Assembly (NCBI GenBank): GCA_963755395.1 | Contig: CAVWJJ010000004.1 | Span: 62,001-126,000 of the forward strand | Source: DAHVFK01 sp963755395 | GTDB lineage: Bacteria; Pseudomonadota; Gammaproteobacteria; Burkholderiales; SG8-39 | Length of the DNA: 64,000 nucleotides | Reading direction: 5' to 3' | Shown here: positions 14,448 to 23,335 of the stretch, one piece after another | How positions within the stretch are numbered: position 1 is the stretch's first letter | Layout of the letters: each line of letters starts with the position of its first letter | The notes under the pieces: model-generated | What the model was told of the DNA's origin: nothing | The model's input: the letters and a program-made list of their open reading frames with translations, nothing else | Databases searched by the model: none | Position numbers and translations under genes: made by a program

Positions 14448-16880
14448 ATGCCTGTCTCGATCGCAACTGCGGCACCTGGCGCCGTGCCGGATTCCGCGGC
14501 GCGCGACCTGCGCTTGCCGATCGCCGGCATGACCTGCGCCTCGTGCGTGGCGCGGGTCGAGAAGGCTCTCGCCGCGGTACCCGGGGTTCAGGCCGCGTCG
14601 GTCAACCTCGCCACCGAGGCAGCGACGGTCAAGCGCGCGCCGTCGGTCACGATCGACGCGCTGGCGAAAGCCGTGCGGCGAGCCGGCTACGAAGTCGCGC
14701 ACGAGGAGCTCGACCTGGCGATCAGCGGCATGACTTGCGCGAGCTGCGTCGCGCGCGTGGAAAAGGCGCTCGCCAAGGCGCCCGGGGTGCTGTCGGCGTC
14801 GGTCAACCTCGCCACCGAGCGCGCCCACGTGGTCGCGGTCGCAGGTACCGGAATCGACTCCCTTCGCTCAGCGGTCGACGCGGCTGGCTACCAGGCGGAT
14901 TCTGTCGATCTCGAGAAGACCGGCGCGGCCGCCGCCGGGCGCGCCCTGCCCGATTGGTGGCCGGTGGCCGTGTCCGCCCTGCTCACGCTGCCGCTCGTCG
15001 CACCGATGGCGGGAATGGCGTTCGGCGCGCACTGGGGACTGCCCGGCTGGCTGCAGCTTGCGCTGGCAACGCCGGTGCAGTTCTGGCTCGGCGCGCGCTT
15101 CTACCGCGCGGGGTGGAATGCGGTCAAAGCGTTCACCGGAAACATGGACTTGCTGGTCGCGCTCGGCACCAGCGCCGCTTTTGGTCTGTCGCTGTACGGG
15201 CTGCTCGCCGGCACGGCCGGGGCGCACGATCTGTACTTCGAGACCTCGGCCGCACTGATCACTTTCATCCTGCTCGGCAAGTGGCTCGAGGCGCGCGCCA
15301 AGCACCAGACAACCGAAGCGATCCGCGCGCTCAACGCGCTGCGGCCCGACCGGGCGCTGGTGCGCCGTGACGGCAGGGACGTCGAGGTGCCGCTCGCGTC
15401 GGTCGCCGTGGGCGACCTGGTCGTCGTGCGCCCGGGCGAGCGCGTTCCGGTCGACGGCGAGATCCGCGACGGACGAAGCCACGTCGACGAGTCGCTCATC
15501 ACCGGTGAGAGCCTGCCGGTGTCCAAGGGCCCGGGCGACCGCGTGACGGGCGGCGCGATCAACGCCGACGGGCTGCTGCTGGTGGAGACTCGCGCCATCG
15601 GTGCGGAATCGACGCTTGCGCGCATCATCCGGCTGGTCGAGAACGCGCAGGCGGCGAAGGCGCCGATCCAGCGTATTGTCGACAAGGTGAGCGCGGTCTT
15701 CGTCCCGGTGGTGCTCGCGATCGCGCTCGTCACGCTGCTTGCCTGGGGCCTGATCACCGGGAACTGGACCTCCGCGCTGCTGTACGCCGTCGCAGTCATG
15801 GTGATCGCCTGCCCCTGCGCGCTCGGACTCGCGACCCCTACCGCAATCATGGCGGGCACCGGGGTGGCGGCGCGCCACGGGGTGCTGATCAAGGACGCCG
15901 AAGCGCTCGAAATCGCGCACTCGATCACGACCGTCGCGTTCGACAAGACCGGCACTCTGACCGAGGGCCGGCCGCAGCTGCTGGCCGCAGAGCCGCTCGA
16001 CGGCAACCGGAGCGAGCTGCTGCGGCTCGCGGCCGCGCTGCAGCAGGGCAGCCAACACCCGCTGGCGCGCGCGGTGACCGAGCAAGCGGCCGCCGAAGGC
16101 GTTTCCTCGCCCGCGGCGAGCGACGCCAAAGCGCTGCCCGGGCGCGGGGTGCAGGCAGTCTTCGAGGGGCGGACGCTCTACCTCGGCAGCTTGCGCCTGA
16201 TGCAGGATCTCGCCGTGGACACGACGGCGCTCGGCGAGCGCGGGCAGTCGCTCGCGCGCGAAGGACGGTCGGTCTCTTGGCTCGCCGCCGAAGCCGATGG
16301 GGCGCGCAGACTGGTGGGCTTGCTCGCGTTCGGCGACGCGCTCAAGGCCGGCGCGCGCGAAGCCATTGCGGCCTTGCACGCGCAGGGCGTCAAGACCGTG
16401 ATGCTGAGCGGGGACAACCGCGGCAGCGCGGAGGCCGCGGCGCGCGCGCTCGGGATCGACGAGGTCCGGGCCGAGGTGCTGCCGGCCGACAAGGCGCAGG
16501 TCGTATCCGGGCTGCGCGGCAAGGGGAAAGTGATCGCGATGGTCGGTGATGGCATCAACGACGCACCGGCGCTCGCCGCGGCCGACGTCGGTATCGCGAT
16601 GGCCACCGGCAGCGACGTGGCGATGCACACCGCGGGCATTACCCTGATGCGCGGCGACCCGCGGTTGGTGGCCGATGCGATCAGCATCTCGCGCCGCACC
16701 TACGGCAAGATCCGCCAGAACCTGTTCTGGGCTTTTTTCTACAATATGGTCGGCATCCCGCTTGCCGCCTTCGGTTTCCTTAACCCGATCATCGCGGGGG
16801 CGGCGATGGCCTTCAGCAGCGTGAGCGTGGTCACCAACGCCCTGACGCTGCGGCGCTGGCGACCCGGAGGCAAGTCGTGA
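14448..16880 (+). CDS. copA: Cu(I)-exporting P1B-type ATPase CopA
   Basis: Inner-membrane copper pump of 810 aa. Two N-terminal HMA domains each have GMTCASC (near residues 30 and 100). Eight helices follow, with the ion motif CPC at 455-457 (VIACPCALG), the phosphorylation site DKTGTLTEG with Asp499, and the hinge GDGINDAPAL. The last helix carries MAFSSVSVVTNAL, the M-SS motif of the Cu(I) subgroup. The ATG at 14448 follows AGAAGGAG and lies downstream of the CueR promoter, which fixes the start. The cueR gene overlaps its stop. Confidence 0.96.
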   Translation: MPVSIATAAPGAVPDSAARDLRLPIAGMTCASCVARVEKALAAVPGVQAASVNLATEAATVKRAPSVTIDALAKAVRRAGYEVAHEELDLAISGMTCASCVARVEKALAKAPGVLSASVNLATERAHVVAVAGTGIDSLRSAVDAAGYQADSVDLEKTGAAAAGRALPDWWPVAVSALLTLPLVAPMAGMAFGAHWGLPGWLQLALATPVQFWLGARFYRAGWNAVKAFTGNMDLLVALGTSAAFGLSLYGLLAGTAGAHDLYFETSAALITFILLGKWLEARAKHQTTEAIRALNALRPDRALVRRDGRDVEVPLASVAVGDLVVVRPGERVPVDGEIRDGRSHVDESLITGESLPVSKGPGDRVTGGAINADGLLLVETRAIGAESTLARIIRLVENAQAAKAPIQRIVDKVSAVFVPVVLAIALVTLLAWGLITGNWTSALLYAVAVMVIACPCALGLATPTAIMAGTGVAARHGVLIKDAEALEIAHSITTVAFDKTGTLTEGRPQLLAAEPLDGNRSELLRLAAALQQGSQHPLARAVTEQAAAEGVSSPAASDAKALPGRGVQAVFEGRTLYLGSLRLMQDLAVDTTALGERGQSLAREGRSVSWLAAEADGARRLVGLLAFGDALKAGAREAIAALHAQGVKTVMLSGDNRGSAEAAARALGIDEVRAEVLPADKAQVVSGLRGKGKVIAMVGDGINDAPALAAADVGIAMATGSDVAMHTAGITLMRGDPRLVADAISISRRTYGKIRQNLFWAFFYNMVGIPLAAFGFLNPIIAGAAMAFSSVSVVTNALTLRRWRPGGKS

Positions 16881-17290
16881 ACACGGCGCAAATGAATATC
16901 GGAGAAGCTGCCAAGCATTCCGGCGTGTCGGCGAAAATGATTCGCCATTACGAGGAAATCGGGCTTATTCCGAAAGCGGCGCGAACTTACTCGGGCTATC
17001 GCACCTACGCCGATAACGACGTGCATACGCTGCGCTTCATCCGGCAGGCGCGCAGCCTCGGTTTCTCGATCAAACAGATCGAGCAGCTGCTCGGCCTGTG
17101 GCGCAACCAGCGGCGGCCGAGCAGCAAGGTGAAGGCGCTGGCGCAGGAGCACATGGCGGAGCTCGACGCGCGAATCGCCGAGCTCCAGGCCATGAAGCGC
17201 ACGCTTCAGGCGCTGTCCGCCCACTGCCACGGCGACGACCGGCCCGAGTGCCCGATCCTGGACGGCCTCGCCGCACCCGGCAAGAATTGA
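16877..17290 (+). CDS. cueR: CueR copper-responsive MerR-family activator
   Basis: 137 aa; N-terminal MerR helix-turn-helix (NIGEAAKHSGVSAKMIRHYE), a dimerisation helix, and the Cu(I)-binding cysteines Cys117 and Cys125 (CHGDDRPECP), with the same 8-residue spacing as the E. coli protein. The GTG at 16877 overlaps the copA stop (GTGA) and has a GGAGG site; an ATG five codons later has none. It should act on the three 19-bp-spacer promoters at 11.5 and 14.3-14.4 kb. Confidence 0.94.
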   Translation: MNTAQMNIGEAAKHSGVSAKMIRHYEEIGLIPKAARTYSGYRTYADNDVHTLRFIRQARSLGFSIKQIEQLLGLWRNQRRPSSKVKALAQEHMAELDARIAELQAMKRTLQALSAHCHGDDRPECPILDGLAAPGKN

Positions 17291-17304
17291 CTTGCGCGCG
17301 GGTC

Positions 17305-17757
17305 TCAGCCGCGCGCGCTGCGCCTGCGCTCCACCAGCTTGAGCATCGTATCGAGGGTGATCGAGCGGAAAGTCGCCTTGGCGATTTCGTCGATCTCCTG
17401 CAGCACCACCCCGAGCGCGTCCTCGACCTCGTGCGGCGCGGCAATACCGTCGGCGGCGCTTCGCCGCCGCGCGGCCTTCGCCAGCGCTCGGCGCGGCGCG
17501 CTGATGTCCTCGAACAGCTCGATCACGTCCATCAGCGTCAGGCGCTTGGCGTTGCCCGCGAAGCGGTACCCGCCGCCCACCCCGCGCACCGCGCCGACCA
17601 GGCCGGCCCGGCCGAGCGTGCGCAAAACCTTCGCCAGGTGATGCGGCGACACGCGGTATTTCTGCGCCACCTCCGAAGCCGAAAGGTGGCGCCCCGGGTT
17701 GGCGGCGAACTCGAGCACGCTGTAGAGCGCCAGCAGGGTATTGGTCTGCAGCTTCAT
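17305..17757 (-). CDS. Rrf2-family transcriptional regulator without cysteines
   Basis: 150 aa; the Rrf2 winged helix is clear (SASEVAQKYRVSPHHLAKVLRT then GVGGGYRF). Iron-sulfur members (IscR, NsrR) use three cysteines near residues 90-105, but this protein has no cysteine at all, so it cannot hold a cluster that way and may sense something else. It follows the GNAT gene by 10 bases, probably as one operon divergent from the liv operon. Its target may be the aromatic genes next door, which is inferred. Confidence 0.85.
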   Translation of the reverse strand: MKLQTNTLLALYSVLEFAANPGRHLSASEVAQKYRVSPHHLAKVLRTLGRAGLVGAVRGVGGGYRFAGNAKRLTLMDVIELFEDISAPRRALAKAARRRSAADGIAAPHEVEDALGVVLQEIDEIAKATFRSITLDTMLKLVERRRSARG

Positions 17758-17767
17758 CGCGCGACCG

Positions 17768-18247
17768 TCACAGGTCCTTCTCGAGCGCGATGAAGGGCGC
17801 GGCCATCATGCCCTGACTGCGAAAGAACGACAGGATCAGCTGATTGTCGCGCGCCAGCATCGTGCGCAGCTTGGAAACGCCAGCGCGCCGGAAGCTGTCG
17901 CTGATCGCCTCGAGCAGCCGCGTTCCGGTTCCGCCGAGGCGCGCGTCGGGCCGCACGCTGATTGCAAACACCCAACCGCAGGGCGCCGAGCCGAACTCCC
18001 AGTCGCGCACCTCGCCAATGACATAGCCTTCGATGCGCCCATCCGCCTCGGCGACCAGAAAGTAGCGCTGGCGCCGCCCGCCGCCGTAGCGCCGCAGGAT
18101 CTCGGCCCAATAGGCAGCCTTGCGCAGCCCGGTGACCACGGTATCTATCTCGATCACCTGCTCGAGATCGTCCGCCAGCACGTCACGTACCCGCGCCTGG
18201 CGCGCTCCGCCGGGCGGCGCAATGCTGCTTTTCTTGCGATAGATCAA
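17768..18247 (-). CDS. GNAT-family acetyltransferase
   Basis: 159 aa with one GNAT fold; acetyl-CoA-binding loop in VRPDARLGGTGTRLLEAI. The N-terminal signature DLEQVIEIDTVVTGLRKAAY is shared with both domains of the tandem GNAT protein at 29406-30401, so all three belong to one subfamily. Substrate unknown. It is the first gene of a pair with the Rrf2 regulator, divergent from the ABC transporter. Lysine acetylation of CoA ligases is one possibility, unproven. Confidence 0.8.
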   Translation of the reverse strand: MIYRKKSSIAPPGGARQARVRDVLADDLEQVIEIDTVVTGLRKAAYWAEILRRYGGGRRQRYFLVAEADGRIEGYVIGEVRDWEFGSAPCGWVFAISVRPDARLGGTGTRLLEAISDSFRRAGVSKLRTMLARDNQLILSFFRSQGMMAAPFIALEKDL

Positions 18248-18290
18248 ATCGCTCCCTATGCAGGCGCGCTAGCGTTCAAATACGCTTTGG

Positions 18291-18304
18291 AGTACCGGAA
18301 TACC
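18291..18304. promoter_or_regulatory. Candidate operator shared with the had/kor promoter
   Basis: AGTACCGGAATACC lies in the 122-base gap between the divergent GNAT/Rrf2 and livK genes. Its reverse complement GGTATTCCGGTACT matches GGTATTCACGTACC at 38368-38381 in 11 of 14 positions, and both have GGTA-N6-TACY symmetry. A common regulator of the transporter/pad and had/kor units is inferred. Confidence 0.5.
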
Positions 18305-18369
18305 TTACCGCGCAGCCGCGCCGCACGCAACGGTCGGGCCGGCTATTCCACTATTCGAGGAGGAGCATC

Positions 18370-19521
18370 ATGACTCTCAGGAGCTGTCTTAGCACCTTTG
18401 CACGATTTGCTTCGATCGCCAGCATCGCCTTCGCCGCCCACGCGGCGCCGCCGATCAAGATCGGATCTTTCCTTTCGGTCACCGGCCCGGCGGCCTTCCT
18501 CGGCGACCCCGAGCAGAAGACCCTCGAGCTGTACGTCGAGAAGATAAACGCCGCGGGCGGCGTGCTCGGAAGAAAGCTGCAACTGATCGCATACGACTCG
18601 GGCGGCAACGCCGACAAGGCGCGCACCTTCGTCAAGCGTCTGATCGAAGAGGACAAGGTGGACGCAATCGTCGGCGGCTCGACCACCGGCGAGACAATGG
18701 CCGTAATTCCGCTGGTCGAGCAGGCGGAAGTGCCATTCATCTCGCTCGCGGGCGCCGTGGTGATCGTCGAGCCGGTGAAGAAGTGGGTGTTCAAGACGCC
18801 GGCTACGGATCGCATGGCCTGCGAGAAGATATTTGCGGATATGAAGATGCGCGGCATCTCGAAGATCGGGCTGATCTCGGGCTCGGGCGGCTTCGACAAA
18901 TCAATGCGCGCGCAGTGCATGCAGGTGGCCGGGAAGTACGGGATCGAGATCGTCGCCGACGAGACCTACGACTCGAAGGACACCGACATGACGCCGCAGC
19001 TCACCAAGATGCGCCAGGACACGCGCGTCCAGGCGGTGCTCAATGCCGGCTTCGGCGCGGCGCCGGCGATCGTGACCAAGAACTTCCGCCAGATCGGCAT
19101 GAGCGTACCGCTGTACCAGTCGCATGGAGTCGCCTCCAAGGAGTACATCAAGCTCTCCGGTGACGCCGCCAACGGCGTGCGCCTTCCGGCGGCCGCGCTG
19201 CTGGTGGCCAAGGCGCTGCCGGCCAACGACCCGCAGAAGAACGTCGTCACGGCCTACGAGCACGACTTCGAGTCGCGCTACCACCAGGACGTGTCGACTT
19301 TCGGCGGCCATGCCTACGACGGGCTTCACCTGGTGGTCAATGCAATGAAGAGTGCGAAGAGCACCAACAAGGCCAAAGTGCGTGACGCGATCGAATCGAC
19401 CCGCGGCTGGATGGGCATCGACGGCGAGTTCAACCTGTCGCCCACAGACCATATGGGTCTCGACCTGTCGGCGTTCCGCATGCTCGAGATCAAGAACGGC
19501 GACTGGACCCTGGTGAAGTAG
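18370..19521 (+). CDS. Branched-chain-type ABC transporter substrate-binding protein
   Basis: Periplasmic ligand-binding protein of the LivK/Peripla_BP_6 family, 383 aa. A signal peptide ends near AFAAHA, followed by the typical IKIGSFLSVTGPAAFLGD start. The ATG has a strong GAGGAGGAG site. It opens a five-gene transporter operon. Paralogues of this family import aromatic acids in many degraders, and the adjoining pad/bcr genes make an aromatic or phenyl-substituted acid the likely ligand (inferred). Branched-chain amino acids remain possible. Confidence 0.9.
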   Translation: MTLRSCLSTFARFASIASIAFAAHAAPPIKIGSFLSVTGPAAFLGDPEQKTLELYVEKINAAGGVLGRKLQLIAYDSGGNADKARTFVKRLIEEDKVDAIVGGSTTGETMAVIPLVEQAEVPFISLAGAVVIVEPVKKWVFKTPATDRMACEKIFADMKMRGISKIGLISGSGGFDKSMRAQCMQVAGKYGIEIVADETYDSKDTDMTPQLTKMRQDTRVQAVLNAGFGAAPAIVTKNFRQIGMSVPLYQSHGVASKEYIKLSGDAANGVRLPAAALLVAKALPANDPQKNVVTAYEHDFESRYHQDVSTFGGHAYDGLHLVVNAMKSAKSTNKAKVRDAIESTRGWMGIDGEFNLSPTDHMGLDLSAFRMLEIKNGDWTLVK

Positions 19522-19537
19522 GGCGCGCGTCCCGGCG

Positions 19538-20413
19538 ATGAGCCCGCAGCTGCTGCAGTACCTGCTCAGCGGGCTGACCGTCGGGGCGACCTACGCGCTG
19601 GTGGCGCTAGGGTTCTCGATCATCTACAACGCCAGCAACGTCATCAATTTCGCGCAGGGCGAATTCGTGATGATCGGCGGCATGGCGACCGTGTCGCTGA
19701 TCGCGGCCGGGCTGCCATTGCCGCTTGCCGCTGCGCTCGCCGTCGCCGCCACCACCCTGGTCGGGCTGGCGCTGGAGAAGTTCGCGGTCGAGCGGGTGCG
19801 CGGCGAATCGGTGGTGACCCTGATCATCATCACCATCGGCGCCTCGATCCTGCTGCGCGGTCTGGCGAGCCTGGTGTGGGACAAGAACCTGCACGCCCTG
19901 CCGGCGTTCAGCGGCGAGCGGCCGATCGCGATCGGCGGTGCGACCATCGTGCCCCAGAGCCTGTGGGTGGTCGGAGTGACCGTCGTGGTCGTCGCGGCGC
20001 TGTGGTGGTTCTTCAACCGCACCTTGCACGGCAAGGCGATCCTCGCCGTCTCGCACAACCGGCTCGCCGCGCAGCTGGTCGGGATCAGCGTGCGGCGCGT
20101 GCTGCTGGTTTCCTTCGGCCTGTCGGCCGCGCTGGGGGCGCTGGCCGGCATCCTGATCGCGCCGATCACGTTCACCGCCTGGGACGTGGGCGTGATGCTC
20201 GGCCTGAAGGGCTTTGCGGCGGCGATCCTCGGCGGCCTGGGCAGCGGCCCGGGCGCGGTGCTGGGCGGCCTTGCGCTCGGTCTGCTCGAAGCGCTCTCGG
20301 CGGGCTACGTATCGTCCGCCTACAAGGACGTGATCGCGTTCGGCATCATGCTCGGGGTGCTGGTGCTGATGCCGGGCGGCCTGCTTGGCCACCGTTCGTT
20401 CGAACGCGTCTAG
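19538..20413 (+). CDS. LivH-type ABC transporter permease
   Basis: Inner-membrane permease of 291 aa, about eight helices, with family motifs YALVALGFSIIYNASNVINF near the start and GGLGSGPGAVLGGLALG near the end. It pairs with the LivM-type subunit. It begins 16 bases after the binding-protein stop. Confidence 0.92.
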   Translation: MSPQLLQYLLSGLTVGATYALVALGFSIIYNASNVINFAQGEFVMIGGMATVSLIAAGLPLPLAAALAVAATTLVGLALEKFAVERVRGESVVTLIIITIGASILLRGLASLVWDKNLHALPAFSGERPIAIGGATIVPQSLWVVGVTVVVVAALWWFFNRTLHGKAILAVSHNRLAAQLVGISVRRVLLVSFGLSAALGALAGILIAPITFTAWDVGVMLGLKGFAAAILGGLGSGPGAVLGGLALGLLEALSAGYVSSAYKDVIAFGIMLGVLVLMPGGLLGHRSFERV

Positions 20414-20427
20414 GGCGGCGGGAGCCC

Positions 20428-21378
20428 ATGCCGGCCGCACTCCGCACGGCGCGCATCGGCGGCATGCTCGCTCTCGCGGCGGTGATCGCGCTGCTGCCGC
20501 TCGCGCTTGCCAACAACTATTTCTACGATGTCGCGGTCCTGGTCGGGCTGAATGCGATCGTCTGCATCGGACTGAACCTGCTGATCGGCTATGCCGGCCA
20601 GATCAGCCTCGGCCACGCCGGTTTCTTCGGTCTCGGCGCCTACGGCTCGGCGATCCTCACGTCTCGTTACGGCTGGCCGCCGCTCGCCGCGCTCGGCGCC
20701 GCCACTGCGGCCGTGGCATTGCTCGCCTGGCTGGTCGGGCGACCGATCCTGCGCCTGCGCGGGCATTACCTGGCGATGGCGACCCTCGGCCTAGGCGTGA
20801 TCATCGCCATCGTCCTCTCCAACGAGGATCGACTTACCGGGGGGCCCGACGGAATGAGCGTGCCCCCGCTTGCGCTGTTCGGGCACGCGCTGACGGGCGA
20901 GAAGGCATGGTACTGGGTGGTCGGCGCGCTGCTGCTGCTCGCGGTCTGGCTTGCGCTCAATCTGGTCGAGTCGCCCGGCGGACGCGCGCTGCGAGCGCTG
21001 CACGGCTCCGAGACCGCCGCCGAGGTGATCGGCATCGACAGCGTGCGCCAGAAGGTGATGGTGTTCGTGCTGTCGGCAGTGTTTGCCGCGTTTGCCGGCG
21101 GGCTGACAGCGCATTACTCGGGCTTCATCACGCCCGGCAGGGCGAACTTCCTGCACTCGATCGAGCTGGTCACGATGGTGGTCTTCGGCGGCATGGCGTC
21201 GACCTTCGGCGCGGTGGTCGGCGCGGCCGTTCTCACCACGTTGCCGCAGCTGCTCGCGGTGCTGAAGGACTACGAGATGGTGGTGTTCGGCGCGGTCATG
21301 ATGCTGACCATGATTTTCATGCCGAAGGGCTTCGTGCCGACGCTGGCGGCGCGCTTCGCGTCCGGGGAGCGAAAATGA
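20428..21378 (+). CDS. LivM-type ABC transporter permease
   Basis: Second permease subunit, 316 aa, about nine helices. The LivM signature IGYAGQISLGHAGFFGLGAY is at residues 54-73. The start ATG at 20428 follows GGCGGGAG. Its last codons overlap the next ATPase gene (ATGA). It forms the membrane channel with the LivH-type protein. Confidence 0.92.
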   Translation: MPAALRTARIGGMLALAAVIALLPLALANNYFYDVAVLVGLNAIVCIGLNLLIGYAGQISLGHAGFFGLGAYGSAILTSRYGWPPLAALGAATAAVALLAWLVGRPILRLRGHYLAMATLGLGVIIAIVLSNEDRLTGGPDGMSVPPLALFGHALTGEKAWYWVVGALLLLAVWLALNLVESPGGRALRALHGSETAAEVIGIDSVRQKVMVFVLSAVFAAFAGGLTAHYSGFITPGRANFLHSIELVTMVVFGGMASTFGAVVGAAVLTTLPQLLAVLKDYEMVVFGAVMMLTMIFMPKGFVPTLAARFASGERK

Positions 21379-22148
21379 GCCTGCTGCGCGTGGAGGCTCT
21401 GTCGAAGGAGTTCGGCGGCGTGCACGCGGTGCAGGCGCTCCAGTTCGAGATTCCCGCGCAGGGCGTGTACTCGATCATCGGCCCGAACGGCGCAGGCAAG
21501 ACCACCCTGCTCAACCTGCTGACCGGCGTGTACCGTCCCAGCGCAGGCCGCATCTGGTTCGACGACCGGGAGTTGACCGGGCGCGCGCCTCACCACTACG
21601 CCGCGGCCGGGGTCGGTCGCACGTTCCAGAACCTGCAGATTTTCTTCAACATGAGCGCGCTCGAGAACGTCATGGTCGGGCGCTACCTGCACGAGCGCTG
21701 CGGCCTGGTCGCCGCGCTGCTGCGCTTTCCGAGCCTGGCGCGTGCCGAGCGCGCCTGCCGCGCGGAGGCGCTCCAGCTGCTCGAATTCGTCGGCCTCGGC
21801 AGCTACGCGCGAGCGGCCTCCGACGGCATGCCCTACGGTGCGCTCAAGCGGCTGGAGATCGCGCGCGCGCTCGCTGCGCGCCCGCGCCTGTTGTTGCTCG
21901 ACGAGCCGGCGGCGGGACTCAACCCCACCGAGACGCAGGAGATCGTGCGCCTTATCCAGCGCCTGGCGGCGCGCGGGATCACTACCGTGCTGGTGGAGCA
22001 CAACATGAAGCTGGTGATGGGTGTATCCGACCGCGTCCTGGTGCTCGACTACGGCCGCAAGCTCGCCGAAGGAAGCGCGGAGTCCGTGCGGCACGACCCG
22101 AAGGTGATCGAAGCCTATCTCGGCAGCGAGGCCCGGGCGCATGCTTGA
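21375..22148 (+). CDS. LivG-type ABC transporter ATPase
   Basis: 257 aa ATP-binding subunit. Walker A GPNGAGKTT, Walker B LLLLDEPAAGL and switch His (VEHNM) are present. The signature loop is MPYGALKRLEIARAL, a slightly unusual YGALKR in place of SGGQ but common in LivG. The start overlaps the LivM gene by 4 bases. Confidence 0.92.
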   Translation: MSLLRVEALSKEFGGVHAVQALQFEIPAQGVYSIIGPNGAGKTTLLNLLTGVYRPSAGRIWFDDRELTGRAPHHYAAAGVGRTFQNLQIFFNMSALENVMVGRYLHERCGLVAALLRFPSLARAERACRAEALQLLEFVGLGSYARAASDGMPYGALKRLEIARALAARPRLLLLDEPAAGLNPTETQEIVRLIQRLAARGITTVLVEHNMKLVMGVSDRVLVLDYGRKLAEGSAESVRHDPKVIEAYLGSEARAHA

Positions 22149-22842
22149 AGTCAGCGCCCTCGAGAGCCGCTACGGACGCATCCCCGCGCTCAAGGGGATC
22201 GACGTCGCGGTGCGCGCGGGCGAGCTGGTCGCGCTGGTGGGCGCCAACGGCGCAGGCAAGACGACGCTGCTGCGCGCCCTCTCGGGCGTGCAGCGGGTGA
22301 GCGGTGGTTGTGTGCGCTACGAGGGCGCCGACATCACGCGCGCGCCGCCGGAGCGCCGCGTGCGGCTCGGCATCGTGCAAGTGCCCGAGGGCCGGCAGGT
22401 GTTTGGCCCGCTCACGGTCGAGGACAATCTGCGCCTGGGCGGTTACACGCGGCCCGCGGCGGAGGCCGTCTCGACGCTCGAGCGCGTGTACGCGATGTTC
22501 CCGGTTCTGCGCCAGCGGCGGCAGGCGCCGGCGGGAACGCTCTCGGGCGGCCAGCAACAGATGCTCGCGATCGGCCGCGCGCTGATGGCGCGGCCGAGGC
22601 TACTGCTGCTCGACGAGCCGAGCATGGGGCTCGCGCCGCGCCTGGTGGAGGAAATATTCGCCTGCGTGCGCGGCTTGCGTGCCGCCGAGACCGCCATCTT
22701 CCTGGTGGACCAGAACGCGCGCGCAGCGCTCGCCATCGCCGATCGCGGTTACGTGCTCGAGACGGGGCGCATCGTGCTTGCCGGCAGCGGCGCCGAGCTG
22801 CTCGCTGATGCGAGCGTTCAGGCTGCGTATCTTGGCCTCTAA
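22141..22842 (+). CDS. LivF-type ABC transporter ATPase
   Basis: 233 aa second ATP-binding subunit. Walker A GANGAGKTT, signature LSGGQQQMLAIGRAL and Walker B LLLLDEPSMGLAP are clear. The switch position reads VDQN, with Gln in place of His, as is usual in LivF. It overlaps the LivG gene by 8 bases and ends the transporter unit; an FNR box follows. Confidence 0.92.
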   Translation: MLEVSALESRYGRIPALKGIDVAVRAGELVALVGANGAGKTTLLRALSGVQRVSGGCVRYEGADITRAPPERRVRLGIVQVPEGRQVFGPLTVEDNLRLGGYTRPAAEAVSTLERVYAMFPVLRQRRQAPAGTLSGGQQQMLAIGRALMARPRLLLLDEPSMGLAPRLVEEIFACVRGLRAAETAIFLVDQNARAALAIADRGYVLETGRIVLAGSGAELLADASVQAAYLGL

Positions 22843-22857
22843 CGCACGGGATAGCGC

Positions 22858-22871
22858 TTGATATGGATCAA
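22858..22871 (+). promoter_or_regulatory. Perfect FNR box before the thioesterase-pad operon
   Basis: TTGATATGGATCAA is an exact match to TTGAT-N4-ATCAA. The centre is 63 bases upstream of the ATG at 22928. A class II position (-41.5) would put the transcript start near 22906, just before the GGAGGGAGGAG ribosome site. Activation under low oxygen fits the oxygen-sensitive enzymes it precedes. Confidence 0.75.
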
Positions 22872-22927
22872 ACAGGAATGCAGTCCGCCGTGATGGGATT
22901 GCTGCTTGGAGCGGAGGGAGGAGAAAC

Positions 22928-23335
22928 ATGAAAGCCACACTTGTCGCCGGATTGTCGACCACTCGCACGTTCGCGGTCGATCGCGAGCGAACCATCGATT
23001 TCATGGGCGAGGCCGCGCGCGTTTACGCCACGCCCATGCTGGTGCGCGACATCGAGGTCGCCTGTCGCGAGTTCCTGCTCGGGCATCTCGACGCGGGCGA
23101 AGACTCGGTCGGTACGCGCGTCGAGCTCGACCACACCGCGCCGACGCTGCTCGGCATGACGGTGCGCATCGAAGCGACCGTCGCCGAAGCGAAGGGCCGC
23201 GCGGTGACCTTCGAGCTCACCGGCTCGGACGGCGTTGACACCATTTGCCGCGGGCGCCACACGCGCTTCGTGGTCGACGTCAAGCAGACCGAGCAGCGCC
23301 TCGCCGCCAAGGCGCAGAAGGCCGGCCTCAAGTGA
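22928..23335 (+). CDS. FlK-like hotdog thioesterase
   Basis: 135 aa single-domain hotdog thioesterase resembling fluoroacetyl-CoA thioesterase FlK (VYATPMLVRDIEVACREFL, then DHTAPTLLGMTVRI). In this context it probably releases CoA from dead-end aryl- or acyl-CoA; this is inferred. It is the first gene after the FNR box, with a very strong ribosome site. Its stop overlaps the next gene (GTGA). Confidence 0.8.
   Translation: MKATLVAGLSTTRTFAVDRERTIDFMGEAARVYATPMLVRDIEVACREFLLGHLDAGEDSVGTRVELDHTAPTLLGMTVRIEATVAEAKGRAVTFELTGSDGVDTICRGRHTRFVVDVKQTEQRLAAKAQKAGLK

Noticed and set aside
14868..16628. 586-codon open frame antisense to copA
   Set aside because: It mirrors copA in high-GC DNA, has Arg/His/Asp-rich composition and no ribosome site; copA has all P-type ATPase motifs.
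4253..17304. Metal-resistance block as a recent mobile island
   Set aside because: No integrase, transposase, tRNA junction or direct repeats were seen, and base composition looks like the neighbours.
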